The notes under the pieces: model-generated
Databases searched by the model: none
What the model saw: the letters and a program-made list of their open reading frames with translations, nothing else
Told to the model about the DNA's origin: nothing
Translations under genes and position numbers: made by a program
Part shown: positions 9,705 through 17,954 of the stretch, in pieces
Position numbering within the stretch: position 1 is the first letter of the stretch
How the letters are laid out: each line of letters begins with the position of its first letter
Source of the DNA: Pseudomonas sp. StFLB209
GTDB taxonomy: Bacteria; Pseudomonadota; Gammaproteobacteria; Pseudomonadales; Pseudomonadaceae
NCBI RefSeq assembly: GCF_000829415.1
Contig: NZ_AP014637.1
Span: 5,287,001-5,351,000, forward strand
Reading direction: 5' to 3'
DNA length: 64,000 nt

Positions 9705-10291
9705 CCTGACAAGCGGGCCATATAGCAACGCTTGAAGCCCTCTGCCATGTACTGCTGCACGCGACTGGTAGAGACCTGCAACAACTCGCCAATCTGTGCG
9801 TAAGTCAGCCCGTCCAGTTGGTGATAGAGAAATGCCGCCCTGGCCTTGGCGGACAGTCCACTGAGCAACCGGTCAATTTCCAGCAGGGCCTCAATCAGCA
9901 CCAATCGCTCTTCCGGCGAAGGGTGCAAAGCTTCGGGGGCGTGAGCCAAGGTCTCCAGGTAGGCGCGCTCGAGGTCCTGTCGCCGCCAGCCTTCGTACAT
10001 CAGACGCTGAGCGATGATAGTCAGCATCGCCCTCGGTTCCTTGATTGCCGAGGGATCCGCCAGGTCAAGAACCCGTACGAAGGTTTCCGAGGCGATGTCC
10101 TGAGCGCCATGCGGGCAGCCCATCGCTCTCGCGACTCTGGCGCAGAGCCAGCGGTAATCACTTCTGAACATCTGATCAATCAGACCATAGCGCAGGTTCT
10201 GATCAATGCCCATCGAATGCTTCATACCAGCGCTCAACTGCAATCTGTTTGCGATGGAGTTTTCCATTCGCTTGAACGGCGCACTGTGCAT
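9701..10291 (-). CDS. FecI-type ECF RNA polymerase sigma factor
   Basis: Extracytoplasmic-function sigma factor with region 2 (DYRWLCARVARAMGCPHGAQDIASETFVRVL) and region 4 helix-turn-helix (LDGLTYAQIGELLQVSTSRVQQYM). The segment DLERAYLETLAHAPEALHPSPEER is typical of the FecI group in pseudomonads. The start is uncertain: ATGs at 10291, 10267, 10225 and 10213 are in frame and none has a strong ribosome binding site; 10225 or 10213 would give the more usual length (about 170 residues). It is followed without a gap by the FecR gene. The predicted targets are the two STN receptors downstream. Confidence 0.88.
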   Translation of the reverse strand: MHSAPFKRMENSIANRLQLSAGMKHSMGIDQNLRYGLIDQMFRSDYRWLCARVARAMGCPHGAQDIASETFVRVLDLADPSAIKEPRAMLTIIAQRLMYEGWRRQDLERAYLETLAHAPEALHPSPEERLVLIEALLEIDRLLSGLSAKARAAFLYHQLDGLTYAQIGELLQVSTSRVQQYMAEGFKRCYMARLSG

Positions 10292-10308
10292 GAAGACTGG
10301 AAGTCAAC

Positions 10309-10331
10309 GGAAGTAATAAAAGATTACTTCC
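10309..10331. promoter_or_regulatory. Perfect inverted repeat upstream of the ECF sigma gene
   Basis: GGAAGTAAT and ATTACTTCC form a perfect 9-bp inverted repeat around a 5-bp AT-rich centre. It lies in the 95-bp gap between the sigma factor gene and the LOV kinase gene, just upstream of the longest sigma start. The size and spacing suit a dimeric repressor. No run of T follows, so it is not an intrinsic terminator. Confidence 0.4.
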
Positions 10332-10386
10332 ATATACAAAAAATGAATATCAGCATAAACGCTACCGCGCCTCACTGATGGCCGAA

Positions 10387-11988
10387 TCAGGCAATCCCGT
10401 TCGGCCCATCCAGCACCTGCCGGACCTTGCGCGCCAGGTCGTGGGGCATGCACGGTTTGGACACCACATCGAACTCCGAGCCGCCAATGTCGGTGCGCTC
10501 GATGGAGTTTTCCGCGTAGCCGGTGGTGAGCAGGACCTTGACTCCCGGATAACGACGCCTCACCTCGCGGGCCAGCATCACGCCGTTCATGCCGCCGGGC
10601 ATGATCAGGTCGGTAAACAGCAGATCATAGCGGGCGCCGGATTCGAACTTGCTCAACGCTTCGCGGGCGTTGTAGACGATTTCGGTGGTGTAGCCGTAGT
10701 CGTCCAGCACCATACGCGCCAGTTCTGCGACGTCCGGGCGGTCTTCGACGATCAGGATGCGTTCGCTGCCCTGGCGCCGCTCGGGCACGTAATGGACTTC
10801 ATGGTGAGCGACGCTGGCCTCATCGACCGGGAAGTACAGACGCAAGGTGGTGCCAACGCCCTCTTCGGTGTAGATGCGCGCGGCACCGCCGGACTGTTTG
10901 GCAAAGCCATAGACCATCGACAGGCCGAGGCCCGAGCCCTTGCCTTCGTCCTTGGTGGTGAAAAACGGGTCCATGACCCGCTCACGGATGCTGGCCGGCA
11001 TGCCGATGCCGTTGTCGGTGATCGCAATGCTCACGTAATGCCCCGGCAGCAGACCGTCATGGGACATGCCGGCCAGGTCATGAATTTCCAGGTTGCGGGT
11101 TTCGATGAAGATTTTCGGCTCAGGCCTGCCGACCAGCGCGTCGCGGGCATTGGCGAAGATGTTGAGCAACGCGACTTCGGCCTGGGTCGGGTCGATCCGG
11201 CAATTGCCCAAGGTCGGGTCAAGATCGGTTTCCACCTGCACATCGGCACTGAAGGTGCGCTCGATCATCGGTTGCATGGCGCCCACCAGGCCATTGAGGT
11301 TGAGCACCCGACCATGCAGTTTCTGCTTGCGGGCGAAGGCCAGCAATTGCTTGGTCAGGGTGCTGGCGCGCTCCACGGCGGCCTTGGCGTGGTAGACGCT
11401 GCGCTGCACGCGCTGGCTGTCAATCTGAGGTTTCTCGGCAGCGCTGCCGATCAGATCGATGTAGCCGCCCATGACCTGCAGCAAGTTATTGAAGTCGTGA
11501 GCAATGCCGCCGGTGAGTTGCCCGAGGGCTTCCATTTTCTGGGACTGGCGCAGCGCGTCTTCGGCATCACGGCGGCGGCTGACATCCAGTTGCGAGGCGA
11601 AGAAATAGATCAGGTCGCCGTTCTCGTTAAAGATCGGCGAAATAAACAATGCGTTCCAGAAACTCGAACCGTCTTTGCGGTAGTTAAGAATCTCGGTCGA
11701 CACGTCCTTGCGCTGAGCAATCGCCTCGCGCACGCTGCGGACCATTTCAGGGTCGGTTTCAGGCCCCTGCAGGAAGCGGCAGTTGTGCCCCAGCACCTCC
11801 TCGCTGCTGTAGCCGGTCATGTTCAGGAAGGCTTTGTTGGCAAACAGGATCGGATTGTCCGGCCGGTTCGGGTCAGTGACGATCATCGGCATGCGGGTGG
11901 TTTCCACGGCAGCGAAGAAGATGTTCTTGCCCAGCTGGGATATGTCCCCGGTGGCCGCATTGTCGACCCGTATCTTGTTGTCCGCCAC
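10387..11988 (-). CDS. LOV-domain hybrid histidine kinase with C-terminal receiver (blue-light sensor)
   Basis: Cytoplasmic sensor of 533 residues: LOV/PAS domain (about 25-140), PAC segment, HisKA and HATPase domains (about 150-390) and a receiver domain (about 408-525). The flavin-binding LOV signature GHNCRFLQG is intact, placing the photoactive cysteine at residue 70. The phosphoacceptor histidine is in [10 protein letters not shown] at 164, the N box is NARDAL, the G boxes are DNGIGM and [10 protein letters not shown], and the receiver aspartate is 460 ([10 protein letters not shown]). No membrane segment. The architecture matches the LOV-HK-RR proteins known from Pseudomonas syringae and relatives. 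The next gene downstream on this strand is the ECF sigma gene, 95 bp away; whether light feeds into that locus is unknown. Confidence 0.92.
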   Translation of the reverse strand: MADNKIRVDNAATGDISQLGKNIFFAAVETTRMPMIVTDPNRPDNPILFANKAFLNMTGYSSEEVLGHNCRFLQGPETDPEMVRSVREAIAQRKDVSTEILNYRKDGSSFWNALFISPIFNENGDLIYFFASQLDVSRRRDAEDALRQSQKMEALGQLTGGIAHDFNNLLQVMGGYIDLIGSAAEKPQIDSQRVQRSVYHAKAAVERASTLTKQLLAFARKQKLHGRVLNLNGLVGAMQPMIERTFSADVQVETDLDPTLGNCRIDPTQAEVALLNIFANARDALVGRPEPKIFIETRNLEIHDLAGMSHDGLLPGHYVSIAITDNGIGMPASIRERVMDPFFTTKDEGKGSGLGLSMVYGFAKQSGGAARIYTEEGVGTTLRLYFPVDEASVAHHEVHYVPERRQGSERILIVEDRPDVAELARMVLDDYGYTTEIVYNAREALSKFESGARYDLLFTDLIMPGGMNGVMLAREVRRRYPGVKVLLTTGYAENSIERTDIGGSEFDVVSKPCMPHDLARKVRQVLDGPNGIA

Positions 11989-12140
11989 GCTGTGTTTCCC
12001 CGATGTCTGTTCGTCTTACTGGCTACGACTTGTCGAGCAGTAAAAGAGTTCGCTCAAGTGCCAGCATGACGTGACGCCAGCCGCCGGCCCGGCATCGAAT
12101 GACCATCCCTTTTTAGTTTATTGTCCCAAGGAACCCTGCG

Positions 12141-14264
12141 ATGCGTGTGCAGCCTGCCCTTCCCCTTGCGCTCAGCGCCACGTTGCTTGGCGCGCCTTGC
12201 GCACTGGCGGCAGAGGGTGCCGTGACCCTGTCGGGCATTGCCGTCAATGCCACGGCCGCCAGCCCCGTCGAAACCGCCCAGGAGCAATTGCGCCAGGTGG
12301 CGGGCGCCACCAATGTGGTGGACATGAGCCAGGTCGATCAGGGCCGGGTCAGCAGCAGCGAAGATGTGTTCCGCTATCAGCCGGGCATCTATGCGCGCAC
12401 CGCGCATAACGAAGGCAGCAAGATTTCCATTCGTGGCTCGGGCCTGAACCGTGCCCCTGGCGGCCATGCCTCGGGGCTGTTCGAGATGCTCGACGGTCTG
12501 CCGCTGACCGGCCCCGGCGGCACCCCTTATGAACTCAAGGAACCGCTGTGGCTGAGCCGGGTCGAGGTGTATCGCGGCGCCAACGGTTTCGACCAGGGCG
12601 CGCTGTCGCTGGGCGGTGCGATCAACTATGTAACCCGCACCGGCCGTGATGCTTCGCCGCTGCAACTGCGCTACGAAGTTGGCAGCCATGGCTACAGCAA
12701 ACGGCAGATCAGCTCCGGTCAGGTGCTGGGCGATCTGGATTACTACGTCAGCCTGACCGACTCCAGCACGGACGGTTTTCAGGACCAGACCGCAGGTGGC
12801 AGCAAGGGCATCGCCGCCAACCTCGGCTACCGGCTCAGCCCGAACCTGGAAACCCGGTTTTATTTGCGTTACCGGGAAAACGACTACGAGACGCCAGGAC
12901 GCCTGACCCGCGAGCAGATCCGTCACGACAGCCGCGCGGCCAGCCCGCTTAATGTGGCCCGCGACAACAAACGTATTCAGCCGGGCAGCACCTGGCTGGC
13001 CAACAAGACCACCTATTACATCGATGACAGCTCACGCATCGAGGCCGGGCTGGTCTATCACGACTACCCCATGGACCTGCGCGAAGGCACCAACCGCCTC
13101 AAGGTGGCCTACACCGACATCAGCGGCACCCTGAACTATGTACGCCAGGACACGCTGCTGGGCATGGCCAGCCAGACCACCGTCGGCCTGCGCCATACCA
13201 AAGGCCTGCCGAACAATGGCAGCTCGGAGTTCGTGCGCATTCCCACCGGCAATACCGCCGGCTACGCACCGGGCACCCGCACCCGCGACTTCAGCTATCT
13301 GGGCTCGGACACCACGCTGCATATCGCCAATGAGCTGGAGCTGGCACCGGACCTGTGGCTGAGCACCGGGGTTGCCGCGCTGTACACCCGCCGCGAGACC
13401 GAAGTCACCTACCCCGACGCCCGCGACCCGCTGAGCATGAGCGAGTGGGACTACGCCGCACGGCTCAGCCTGCGTTACCAGATCAACCCGGACCTGCAGG
13501 TGTACGGCAACCTGAGCCGCTCGGTGGAGCCGCCGCACGCCTGGTCGATGATCTGGGGCTCGAACAAGTACTTCCCGGCCGGCAGCGGCGCCTCAACCGG
13601 CCTGCAAAGCGGCGGCGTGAAGCTCGACAACCAGACCGCGACCACTCTGGAACTGGGCAGCCGCGGCGACAGCCGGTTCGGCCAGTGGGACCTGGCCTGG
13701 TACTACTCGCAGGTTCGTCATGAACTGCTCAGCGTCGAGATTCAGGCGGCGACCCAGACCACCTCGTCGATCATTGCCGAGAACAACGCCAGCCCGACCG
13801 TGCACCAAGGCATTGAGCTGGGCCTGCACAGCCCGCTGTGGCAAGGTCCGGCCGGCAAGGTCGAACTGCGTCAGGCCTACACCTGGAACGACTTCCGCTA
13901 CCGTGATGACCCGCGGTTCGGCGACAACCGCCTGCCGGGCATCCCACAGCACTACTACCAGGCCGAAGTGCGCTACACCCACCCCAGCGGCGTGTATGTC
14001 GGGCTGAACACTGAGCATGCGGCGAAAGTGGCGGTGGACTACGCCAACTCGTTCTACGCCGACCGCTACACCCTGATTGGCGCGACGCTGGGCTACAACT
14101 CGCCGGACCAGAAATGGCAGACCTGGCTGGACCTGCGCAACCTGACCAACCAGCGCTACGCCACGACCGTGACGCCAGGCTACGACGATCGCGGGGTTGA
14201 TACCGCCCGCTCGACACCGGGCGAAGGCGCCGGGGTTTATGCCGGGGTTTCGTGGAGTTTGTAG
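12141..14264 (+). CDS. TonB-dependent receptor without STN domain (siderophore/FecA-like)
   Basis: Outer-membrane receptor of 707 residues transcribed away from the LOV kinase. AAGGAA lies about 9 bases before the ATG and the product opens with a signal peptide (MRVQPALPLALSATLLGAPCALA). The plug follows (VFRYQPGIYARTAHNEGSKISIRGSG, then SRVEVYRGANGFDQGALSLGGAINYV) and a barrel ending in VYAGVSWSL. Unlike the two receptors at 2.6-8.5 kb there is no STN domain, so it cannot signal through FecR. It carries ordinary methionines, in contrast to the receptor at 45.0-47.4 kb. The likely ligand is an iron siderophore, but nothing nearby identifies it. Confidence 0.85.
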   Translation: MRVQPALPLALSATLLGAPCALAAEGAVTLSGIAVNATAASPVETAQEQLRQVAGATNVVDMSQVDQGRVSSSEDVFRYQPGIYARTAHNEGSKISIRGSGLNRAPGGHASGLFEMLDGLPLTGPGGTPYELKEPLWLSRVEVYRGANGFDQGALSLGGAINYVTRTGRDASPLQLRYEVGSHGYSKRQISSGQVLGDLDYYVSLTDSSTDGFQDQTAGGSKGIAANLGYRLSPNLETRFYLRYRENDYETPGRLTREQIRHDSRAASPLNVARDNKRIQPGSTWLANKTTYYIDDSSRIEAGLVYHDYPMDLREGTNRLKVAYTDISGTLNYVRQDTLLGMASQTTVGLRHTKGLPNNGSSEFVRIPTGNTAGYAPGTRTRDFSYLGSDTTLHIANELELAPDLWLSTGVAALYTRRETEVTYPDARDPLSMSEWDYAARLSLRYQINPDLQVYGNLSRSVEPPHAWSMIWGSNKYFPAGSGASTGLQSGGVKLDNQTATTLELGSRGDSRFGQWDLAWYYSQVRHELLSVEIQAATQTTSSIIAENNASPTVHQGIELGLHSPLWQGPAGKVELRQAYTWNDFRYRDDPRFGDNRLPGIPQHYYQAEVRYTHPSGVYVGLNTEHAAKVAVDYANSFYADRYTLIGATLGYNSPDQKWQTWLDLRNLTNQRYATTVTPGYDDRGVDTARSTPGEGAGVYAGVSWSL

Positions 14265-14287
14265 GACCCGGCGATCCGCTTTAGCCG

Positions 14288-14426
14288 CAAAACTGTTCAG
14301 ATAAGCACTGCGGACCAAGGTGGGAGATTCTATGGTCCTGTGCAAGCCCGTTATTTCAGTTGTGAACGCAACATCGCATTCGTCGGCTGACCGGGGCGCC
14401 GGCCGGCCACTCCCACCGAGGTGGCG
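14288..14426. repeat. Degenerate copy of an intergenic repeat family
   Basis: Begins with AACTGTTCAGATAAGCACTG and ends near GGCCACTCCCACCGAGG. The opening block recurs at 31425 and, inverted, at the right end of the better-preserved element at 22386-22557. The right terminal repeat is not recognisable here. With the REP-like sequence that follows, it fills the gap between the receptor gene and the IS element. Confidence 0.5.
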
Positions 14427-14458
14427 TGATGCCTGATACTTGAGCACGACGCAAACCC

Positions 14459-14487
14459 GGTGGGAGCGAGCTCTGCTCGCGAAGAGG
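14459..14487. repeat. REP-like palindrome
   Basis: GGTGGGAGCGAGCTCTGCTCGCGAAG is a hairpin-forming sequence of the GTGGGAGC type scattered between Pseudomonas genes. It sits between the degenerate repeat and the right end of the IS element. Confidence 0.5.
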
Positions 14488-14525
14488 CCAGTAAAAGCAA
14501 TACATCTGCTACGAGTGGTGGCCGA

Positions 14526-15848
14526 TTACCTGATCGAACTGTTCGAGTAGCGTGTATCGAACTCGATCCGGCCCATTAAGCGTTGACATCCTCCCCGGCC
14601 TGAAGGCCGGAGATTCCTACGGCGCTCAGGCGCGGCATCGGCCGCCCCCGAGTCGCTTCGGTGGGTTCCTGCTGCTGGCGCCATGACCTCTGCGCTCACT
14701 TCACAGGCTAACCGGGCGTGTCCCGCCCTTAGTACATTCATCGCGCCGACCACATCGGCGTTGCCTTCGAAACCACATCCCACGCACCCGAACAGCGCTT
14801 GCGTCTGGCGGTTGGCCGCCGACACATGGCCGCAACAGGGGCACGTGCGGCTGGTATTTTGCGGCGGCACGGCAATCAGCCAGCCGCCGCGCCACGCCAG
14901 CTTGTAGTCCAGCTGGCGGCGGAACTCGAACCAGCCCTGATCGAGGATGGCCCTGTTCAGGCCAGATTTGGCACGGACGTTTCTTCCCGGTGCCTCTGCC
15001 GTGCCTGCCGCCGACCTGGACATATTCCGTACCTGCAAGTCCTCGATACACACCATCGCGTGGTTTTGGCTGATCGTGGTCGAGCACTTGTGCAGGTAGT
15101 CGCGGCGGGCATTGCCGATGCGCGAGTGAATGCGCTGGACGCAGGCTTTCGCCTTCTTCCAGTTGCGGCTGAATTTGACCTTGCGGCTCATCGCCTGCTG
15201 CGCTTTGCACAGCGCGGTTTCATGGCGTTTGAAGCTGTTCAGGGGTGCGTAGAAGGAGCCATCCGAAAGCGTGGCGAAGCGGGCAATGCCCATGTCGATG
15301 CCGACTGCCGCCCCCTGTGCCGTGGGTTGCTCATCGACCTCGCGTTCGGTCTGGATGCTCACGAACCACTTGCCACACGACTGGCTCACGGTGATGTTCT
15401 TCACCGTGCCAGGCACCTCGCGGCTGTTGCGGTAGCGCAGCCAGCCCAGTTTTGGCAGAAACAGGCGGCTGTTGGTCTGGTCGAGCTTGATCTGTTTCGG
15501 GTCGGGATAGCGAAAACTGTCGCGCTGCCCCTTCTTCTTGAATCGGGGAAAATCGGCTCGCTTGGCGAAGAAGTTGGTGTAGGCCCGCTCCAGATCCTTG
15601 AGGCTCTGTTGCAATGGGTGAACAGGCGCATCGGCCAGCCATGCGGTTTGCGGGCTATGGCGCCACTCGGTCAGCAACTTGCAAAGGCCCGCATAGCCGA
15701 GCTTCTTCTCGCCTTGCTCGTGGCGCTCCTTCTGCAACGCCAGCGCCTTGTTGAAGACGAAGCGACAGGAGCCCGCAAAGCGGCGCATTTGCCGCTCCTG
15801 CTGGCCGTCTGGCATGAGTTCGTACTTGAAGGCTTGAAGTCGTTGCAT
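14526..15848 (-). CDS. tnpB: IS605 OrfB/TnpB-type RNA-guided nuclease
   Basis: TnpB of 440 residues, the ancestor-type of Cas12 effectors; it uses an RNA made from the right end of its element to cut sites that carry the element's target motif. The N-terminal OrfB_IS605 helical part is followed by a split RuvC: Asp185 (VGIDMGIAR), Glu269 (MVCIEDLQV) and Asp365 (GNADVVGAM). A zinc ribbon (CPCC at 336-339, CVGC at 355-358) lies before the last catalytic residue. All three acidic residues are present, so the nuclease looks intact. The frame runs through the right end of the element: the last 18 or so residues are encoded by flanking host DNA. Divergent from the tnpA relic. Confidence 0.9.
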   Translation of the reverse strand: MQRLQAFKYELMPDGQQERQMRRFAGSCRFVFNKALALQKERHEQGEKKLGYAGLCKLLTEWRHSPQTAWLADAPVHPLQQSLKDLERAYTNFFAKRADFPRFKKKGQRDSFRYPDPKQIKLDQTNSRLFLPKLGWLRYRNSREVPGTVKNITVSQSCGKWFVSIQTEREVDEQPTAQGAAVGIDMGIARFATLSDGSFYAPLNSFKRHETALCKAQQAMSRKVKFSRNWKKAKACVQRIHSRIGNARRDYLHKCSTTISQNHAMVCIEDLQVRNMSRSAAGTAEAPGRNVRAKSGLNRAILDQGWFEFRRQLDYKLAWRGGWLIAVPPQNTSRTCPCCGHVSAANRQTQALFGCVGCGFEGNADVVGAMNVLRAGHARLACEVSAEVMAPAAGTHRSDSGAADAAPERRRNLRPSGRGGCQRLMGRIEFDTRYSNSSIR

Positions 15849-16102
15849 GCTGCTCTAGAGCCATGAGCAATGAAGGCGACATTAGGCGCGGACGGCACGG
15901 TGTTTTCAAGGTGCATGCCCATGGGGTCTTTGTAACGAAATACCGCCGTATAAGGGCATCTGTGTCGCCATGTTACTTCGCCTCATCCTGTGGCGGTGCG
16001 TACACCGAACAGTTGCAGCAGCCCCCACTGCGACCGAGGACGGCTACGCCGTCCGCGCTATCCTTCCCCGCCCTGAACGGCGGGGCTTGTCGCGCCCCGA
16101 TG
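14583..16102 (-). mobile_element. IS200/IS605-group element 1 (intact tnpB, collapsed tnpA)
   Basis: An element of about 1.5 kb oriented with tnpB on the minus strand. The right end on the minus strand has a GGCCTTCAGGCCGGGGAGG hairpin and ends GATGTCAA. The left end has a hairpin of CCCCGCC arms next to GGCGCGACAAG. Both ends correspond to those of element 2 at 23769-24959, which is how I placed the borders. The base next to the left end follows TTGAC, whose TGA is the stop codon of the hydrolase gene at 16104. No long terminal inverted repeats and no target duplication, as expected of this group. The tnpA relic implies it can no longer move on its own. Confidence 0.75.
15863..16102 (+). pseudogene. 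tnpA (Y1/HUH transposase) relic with internal deletion
   Basis: The frame starts MSNEGDIRRGRHGVF and reads HAHGVFVTKYRR, the conserved N-terminus of IS200-type TnpA, then jumps straight to SPCYFASSCGGAYTEQLQQ, which corresponds to the family's C-terminus (SPSYFxxSCGGA...YIEQQ). About 80 codons between are missing, including the HUH metal-binding motif, so the product cannot be an active single-strand transposase. The frame happens to remain open across the junction and past the element's left end. Divergent from tnpB by 14 bp. Confidence 0.75.
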
Positions 16103-16103
16103 G

Positions 16104-16853
16104 TCAATCAGCCAGCCACTCCTGCAGCAACTGCGTGGTGCGCTCAGGATGTTCCAGCGGCGGTAGATGCCCACACTCGGCAAGTGTCACCAACCGTGAG
16201 CCGGCGATTTGTTCATGGATGAACTGTGCCTCAGCCGGCGGAGTGATCTGGTCGTCCTCGCCCACGACCACCAGGGTCGGCACCTTAATGTGCGCCAGTA
16301 ACCCTGAATAGTCGGCACGCTCGATGATCGCCTGCTGCTGGCGAATGAAGCCGTCGCGGCCAACCTGTTGCGCCATGTCCCTGACCTGTTGCGCGGCAGC
16401 TGTACCCAGACTGTTGCGGTGGATCAGCTTGGGCAGCAACTGCGGCGTGACGCCCTTGAAGGTGCCCATCTGCGCCAGCTCCAGCAAGCCGCGACGTACC
16501 CTGGCCCGGTCGGCACTGTCGGGCCGCGCCATGGTGTCAAACAATGCCAGGCGCACTACGCGCTGCGGCGCCTGGCGCAGAATCTCCATAGCCACATAAC
16601 CGCCCATGGACAACGCCGCCAGGGCGAATTGCGGTGGCGCCGCTTGCAGCACCCGTGTGGCCATCGCCGCAACCGAAGTGTCTTGGGTCAGGTCGGGGAT
16701 CTGCACATGGCGGTCGCGAGCGATCAGCGCCTGCTGCTGCGCCCACAGGCGGGCATCGTTGAGCAGGCCGGGGAGCATGACGAGAGGAAGAGTCAAAGGA
16801 GCAGTCCAGTCGGGCGAAGGGCCACAGTTTAAACCGCCTGTGCAACAGAGCAA
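16104..16853 (-). CDS. Alpha/beta-fold hydrolase
   Basis: Soluble alpha/beta hydrolase of at most 249 residues. The nucleophile elbow is ALSMGGYVAME, the acid is in the VVVGEDDQITPP loop and the catalytic histidine in AECGHLPPLEHPE, so the Ser-Asp-His triad is complete. A lid region rich in charged residues lies between. The real start is uncertain: the frame opens with a TTG at 16853, and the first ATG is at 16778 just before LPGLLND, with no clear ribosome binding site for either. The stop codon is part of the TTGAC next to IS element 1, so that insertion left the protein intact. Substrate unknown. Confidence 0.8.
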   Translation of the reverse strand: MLCCTGGLNCGPSPDWTAPLTLPLVMLPGLLNDARLWAQQQALIARDRHVQIPDLTQDTSVAAMATRVLQAAPPQFALAALSMGGYVAMEILRQAPQRVVRLALFDTMARPDSADRARVRRGLLELAQMGTFKGVTPQLLPKLIHRNSLGTAAAQQVRDMAQQVGRDGFIRQQQAIIERADYSGLLAHIKVPTLVVVGEDDQITPPAEAQFIHEQIAGSRLVTLAECGHLPPLEHPERTTQLLQEWLAD

Positions 16854-16947
16854 CCGTCTGGCCTGCCCTTTTCAGCGCCTTTGAGCAGGCACGCAGAAAA
16901 GACCCTTGATTGCTCAAGAGCCTTTTGCGCAATTGAATTGACGCGGC

Positions 16948-17034
16948 TTACAGCGGCGGCGGGATGGTCGCCAGCAAGCCAATCAAAATGGTCACAGCCA
17001 AGAACCCAAGCATGAAAAACGCCATCTTGCCCAT
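16948..17034 (-). CDS. 28-residue single-helix membrane peptide
   Basis: Small reading frame too short for most gene callers. The product, MGKMAFFMLGFLAVTILIG then LLATIPPPL, is one hydrophobic helix with a positively charged N-terminus and a proline-rich end, so it should insert in the inner membrane. GGGAG lies seven bases before the ATG, a good ribosome binding site, and this is the main support. It lies between the hydrolase and the amino-acid-synthesis-family gene. Family and role unknown. Confidence 0.5.
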   Translation of the reverse strand: MGKMAFFMLGFLAVTILIGLLATIPPPL

Positions 17035-17126
17035 CAGATTGCTCCCATAGCCCTAAAAGATCATGGGGCCATGATGCCGCAGCCACTGATCCGGTTACAG
17101 ATTCAGAAACCTGAATAAAAACCGGA

Positions 17127-17720
17127 TCAGATGGCCGACTGTTCTGCGGCCAGTTCCTGCTGGTCCAAGTAGCGGTTGCCGATCCGCGCATGGGGCCGGC
17201 CACCATCGGCGGCGCCCAGCACCACCACGATTTCGTCGGCGCGTGGCGCGTCGTCGATGCGCAACTCCAGGGTCAGATAGTGGGAGCGCAAGCCCTCATC
17301 GTCCTTGTGCATCATCGGCACCTGAATGGAGGTGCCCGCCCCGCCGCGCTTGTTGGTGAACACCAGGTAACTCTTGGCGTCCACCGCCTCACGAAAGTGA
17401 TTGCCGAAGCGCAAGGTGTGGATCACCGCCGAGGCATGCTCGATTTCGCCCGCCTCCCCAACCACTGCGGCCTTGCCATAGGCCTCAATGCGCGCAGCAC
17501 CACCGATGGCCTGGGCCAGTTGCGCAACGATCAGTTGCCCAAGGTCCGAACAATGCTCACGAATCTGCGGTTTGAAGTCCTCGACAAAGCCGCGACCGTG
17601 CCAGGGGTTAGTGATGATTGCCGCCACCGCGACCATGTTCAGTGGCGTCTGCACTGCTTTGCCACCTTCGATGAAGATCTGTTCTTTATACGTGACGAGT
17701 TTGCGGATCTGAAATGCCAT
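17127..17720 (-). CDS. Amino acid synthesis family protein (DUF1185/PF06684-like)
   Basis: Protein of 197 residues that I recognise as the family labelled amino acid synthesis (PF06684), from features such as MVAVAAIITNPWHGRGFVEDF, EAYGKAAVVGEAGEIEHASA and a C-terminal LGAADGGRPHARIGNRY. The biochemical role of the family is not firmly established. The divergently transcribed neighbour is a MocR-type regulator, and the 234-bp gap contains a short perfect inverted repeat, so regulation of this gene by the MocR protein is plausible. Confidence 0.75.
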   Translation of the reverse strand: MAFQIRKLVTYKEQIFIEGGKAVQTPLNMVAVAAIITNPWHGRGFVEDFKPQIREHCSDLGQLIVAQLAQAIGGAARIEAYGKAAVVGEAGEIEHASAVIHTLRFGNHFREAVDAKSYLVFTNKRGGAGTSIQVPMMHKDDEGLRSHYLTLELRIDDAPRADEIVVVLGAADGGRPHARIGNRYLDQQELAAEQSAI

Positions 17721-17740
17721 GGAGCCTCCGATTTATGAAC

Positions 17741-17753
17741 ACCGTATTACGGT
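17741..17753. promoter_or_regulatory. Inverted repeat between the MocR gene and its divergent neighbour
   Basis: ACCGTA-T-TACGGT is a perfect 6-bp inverted repeat around one base, 21 bp upstream of the amino-acid-synthesis-family gene. A MocR/GntR-type dimer could bind here. The rest of the 17721-17954 gap is AT-rich with no other feature I can support. Confidence 0.35.
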
Positions 17754-17954
17754 ATACCAATGTTCTGTAATCCATAGGCACGGATAACAGGCTCAGATCC
17801 GGGCGTTTTTTGCAGAGCAGCGTCTTCAATGCCTCCGATTCAGCTTCATGCCAAACAAGTCATCTGATCCGTAAATAAATATCGAAAATGCATCTGGTGT
17901 CGTTTTTTTCCCGCAGGCATGCTGACGCCTCGATCCGCATGACACGACCTGCCC

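Noticed and set aside
10331..10365. Possible Fur box near AATGAATATCAGCAT
   Set aside because: Too few matches to the 19-bp Fur consensus to claim by eye.
10378..12069. 563-codon open frame on the plus strand
   Set aside because: Antisense shadow of the LOV kinase gene; composition is His/Gln/Ala-rich without any domain.
12054..12926. 290-codon open frame on the minus strand
   Set aside because: Antisense to the start of the TonB receptor gene, which has a signal peptide and plug domain in the other strand.
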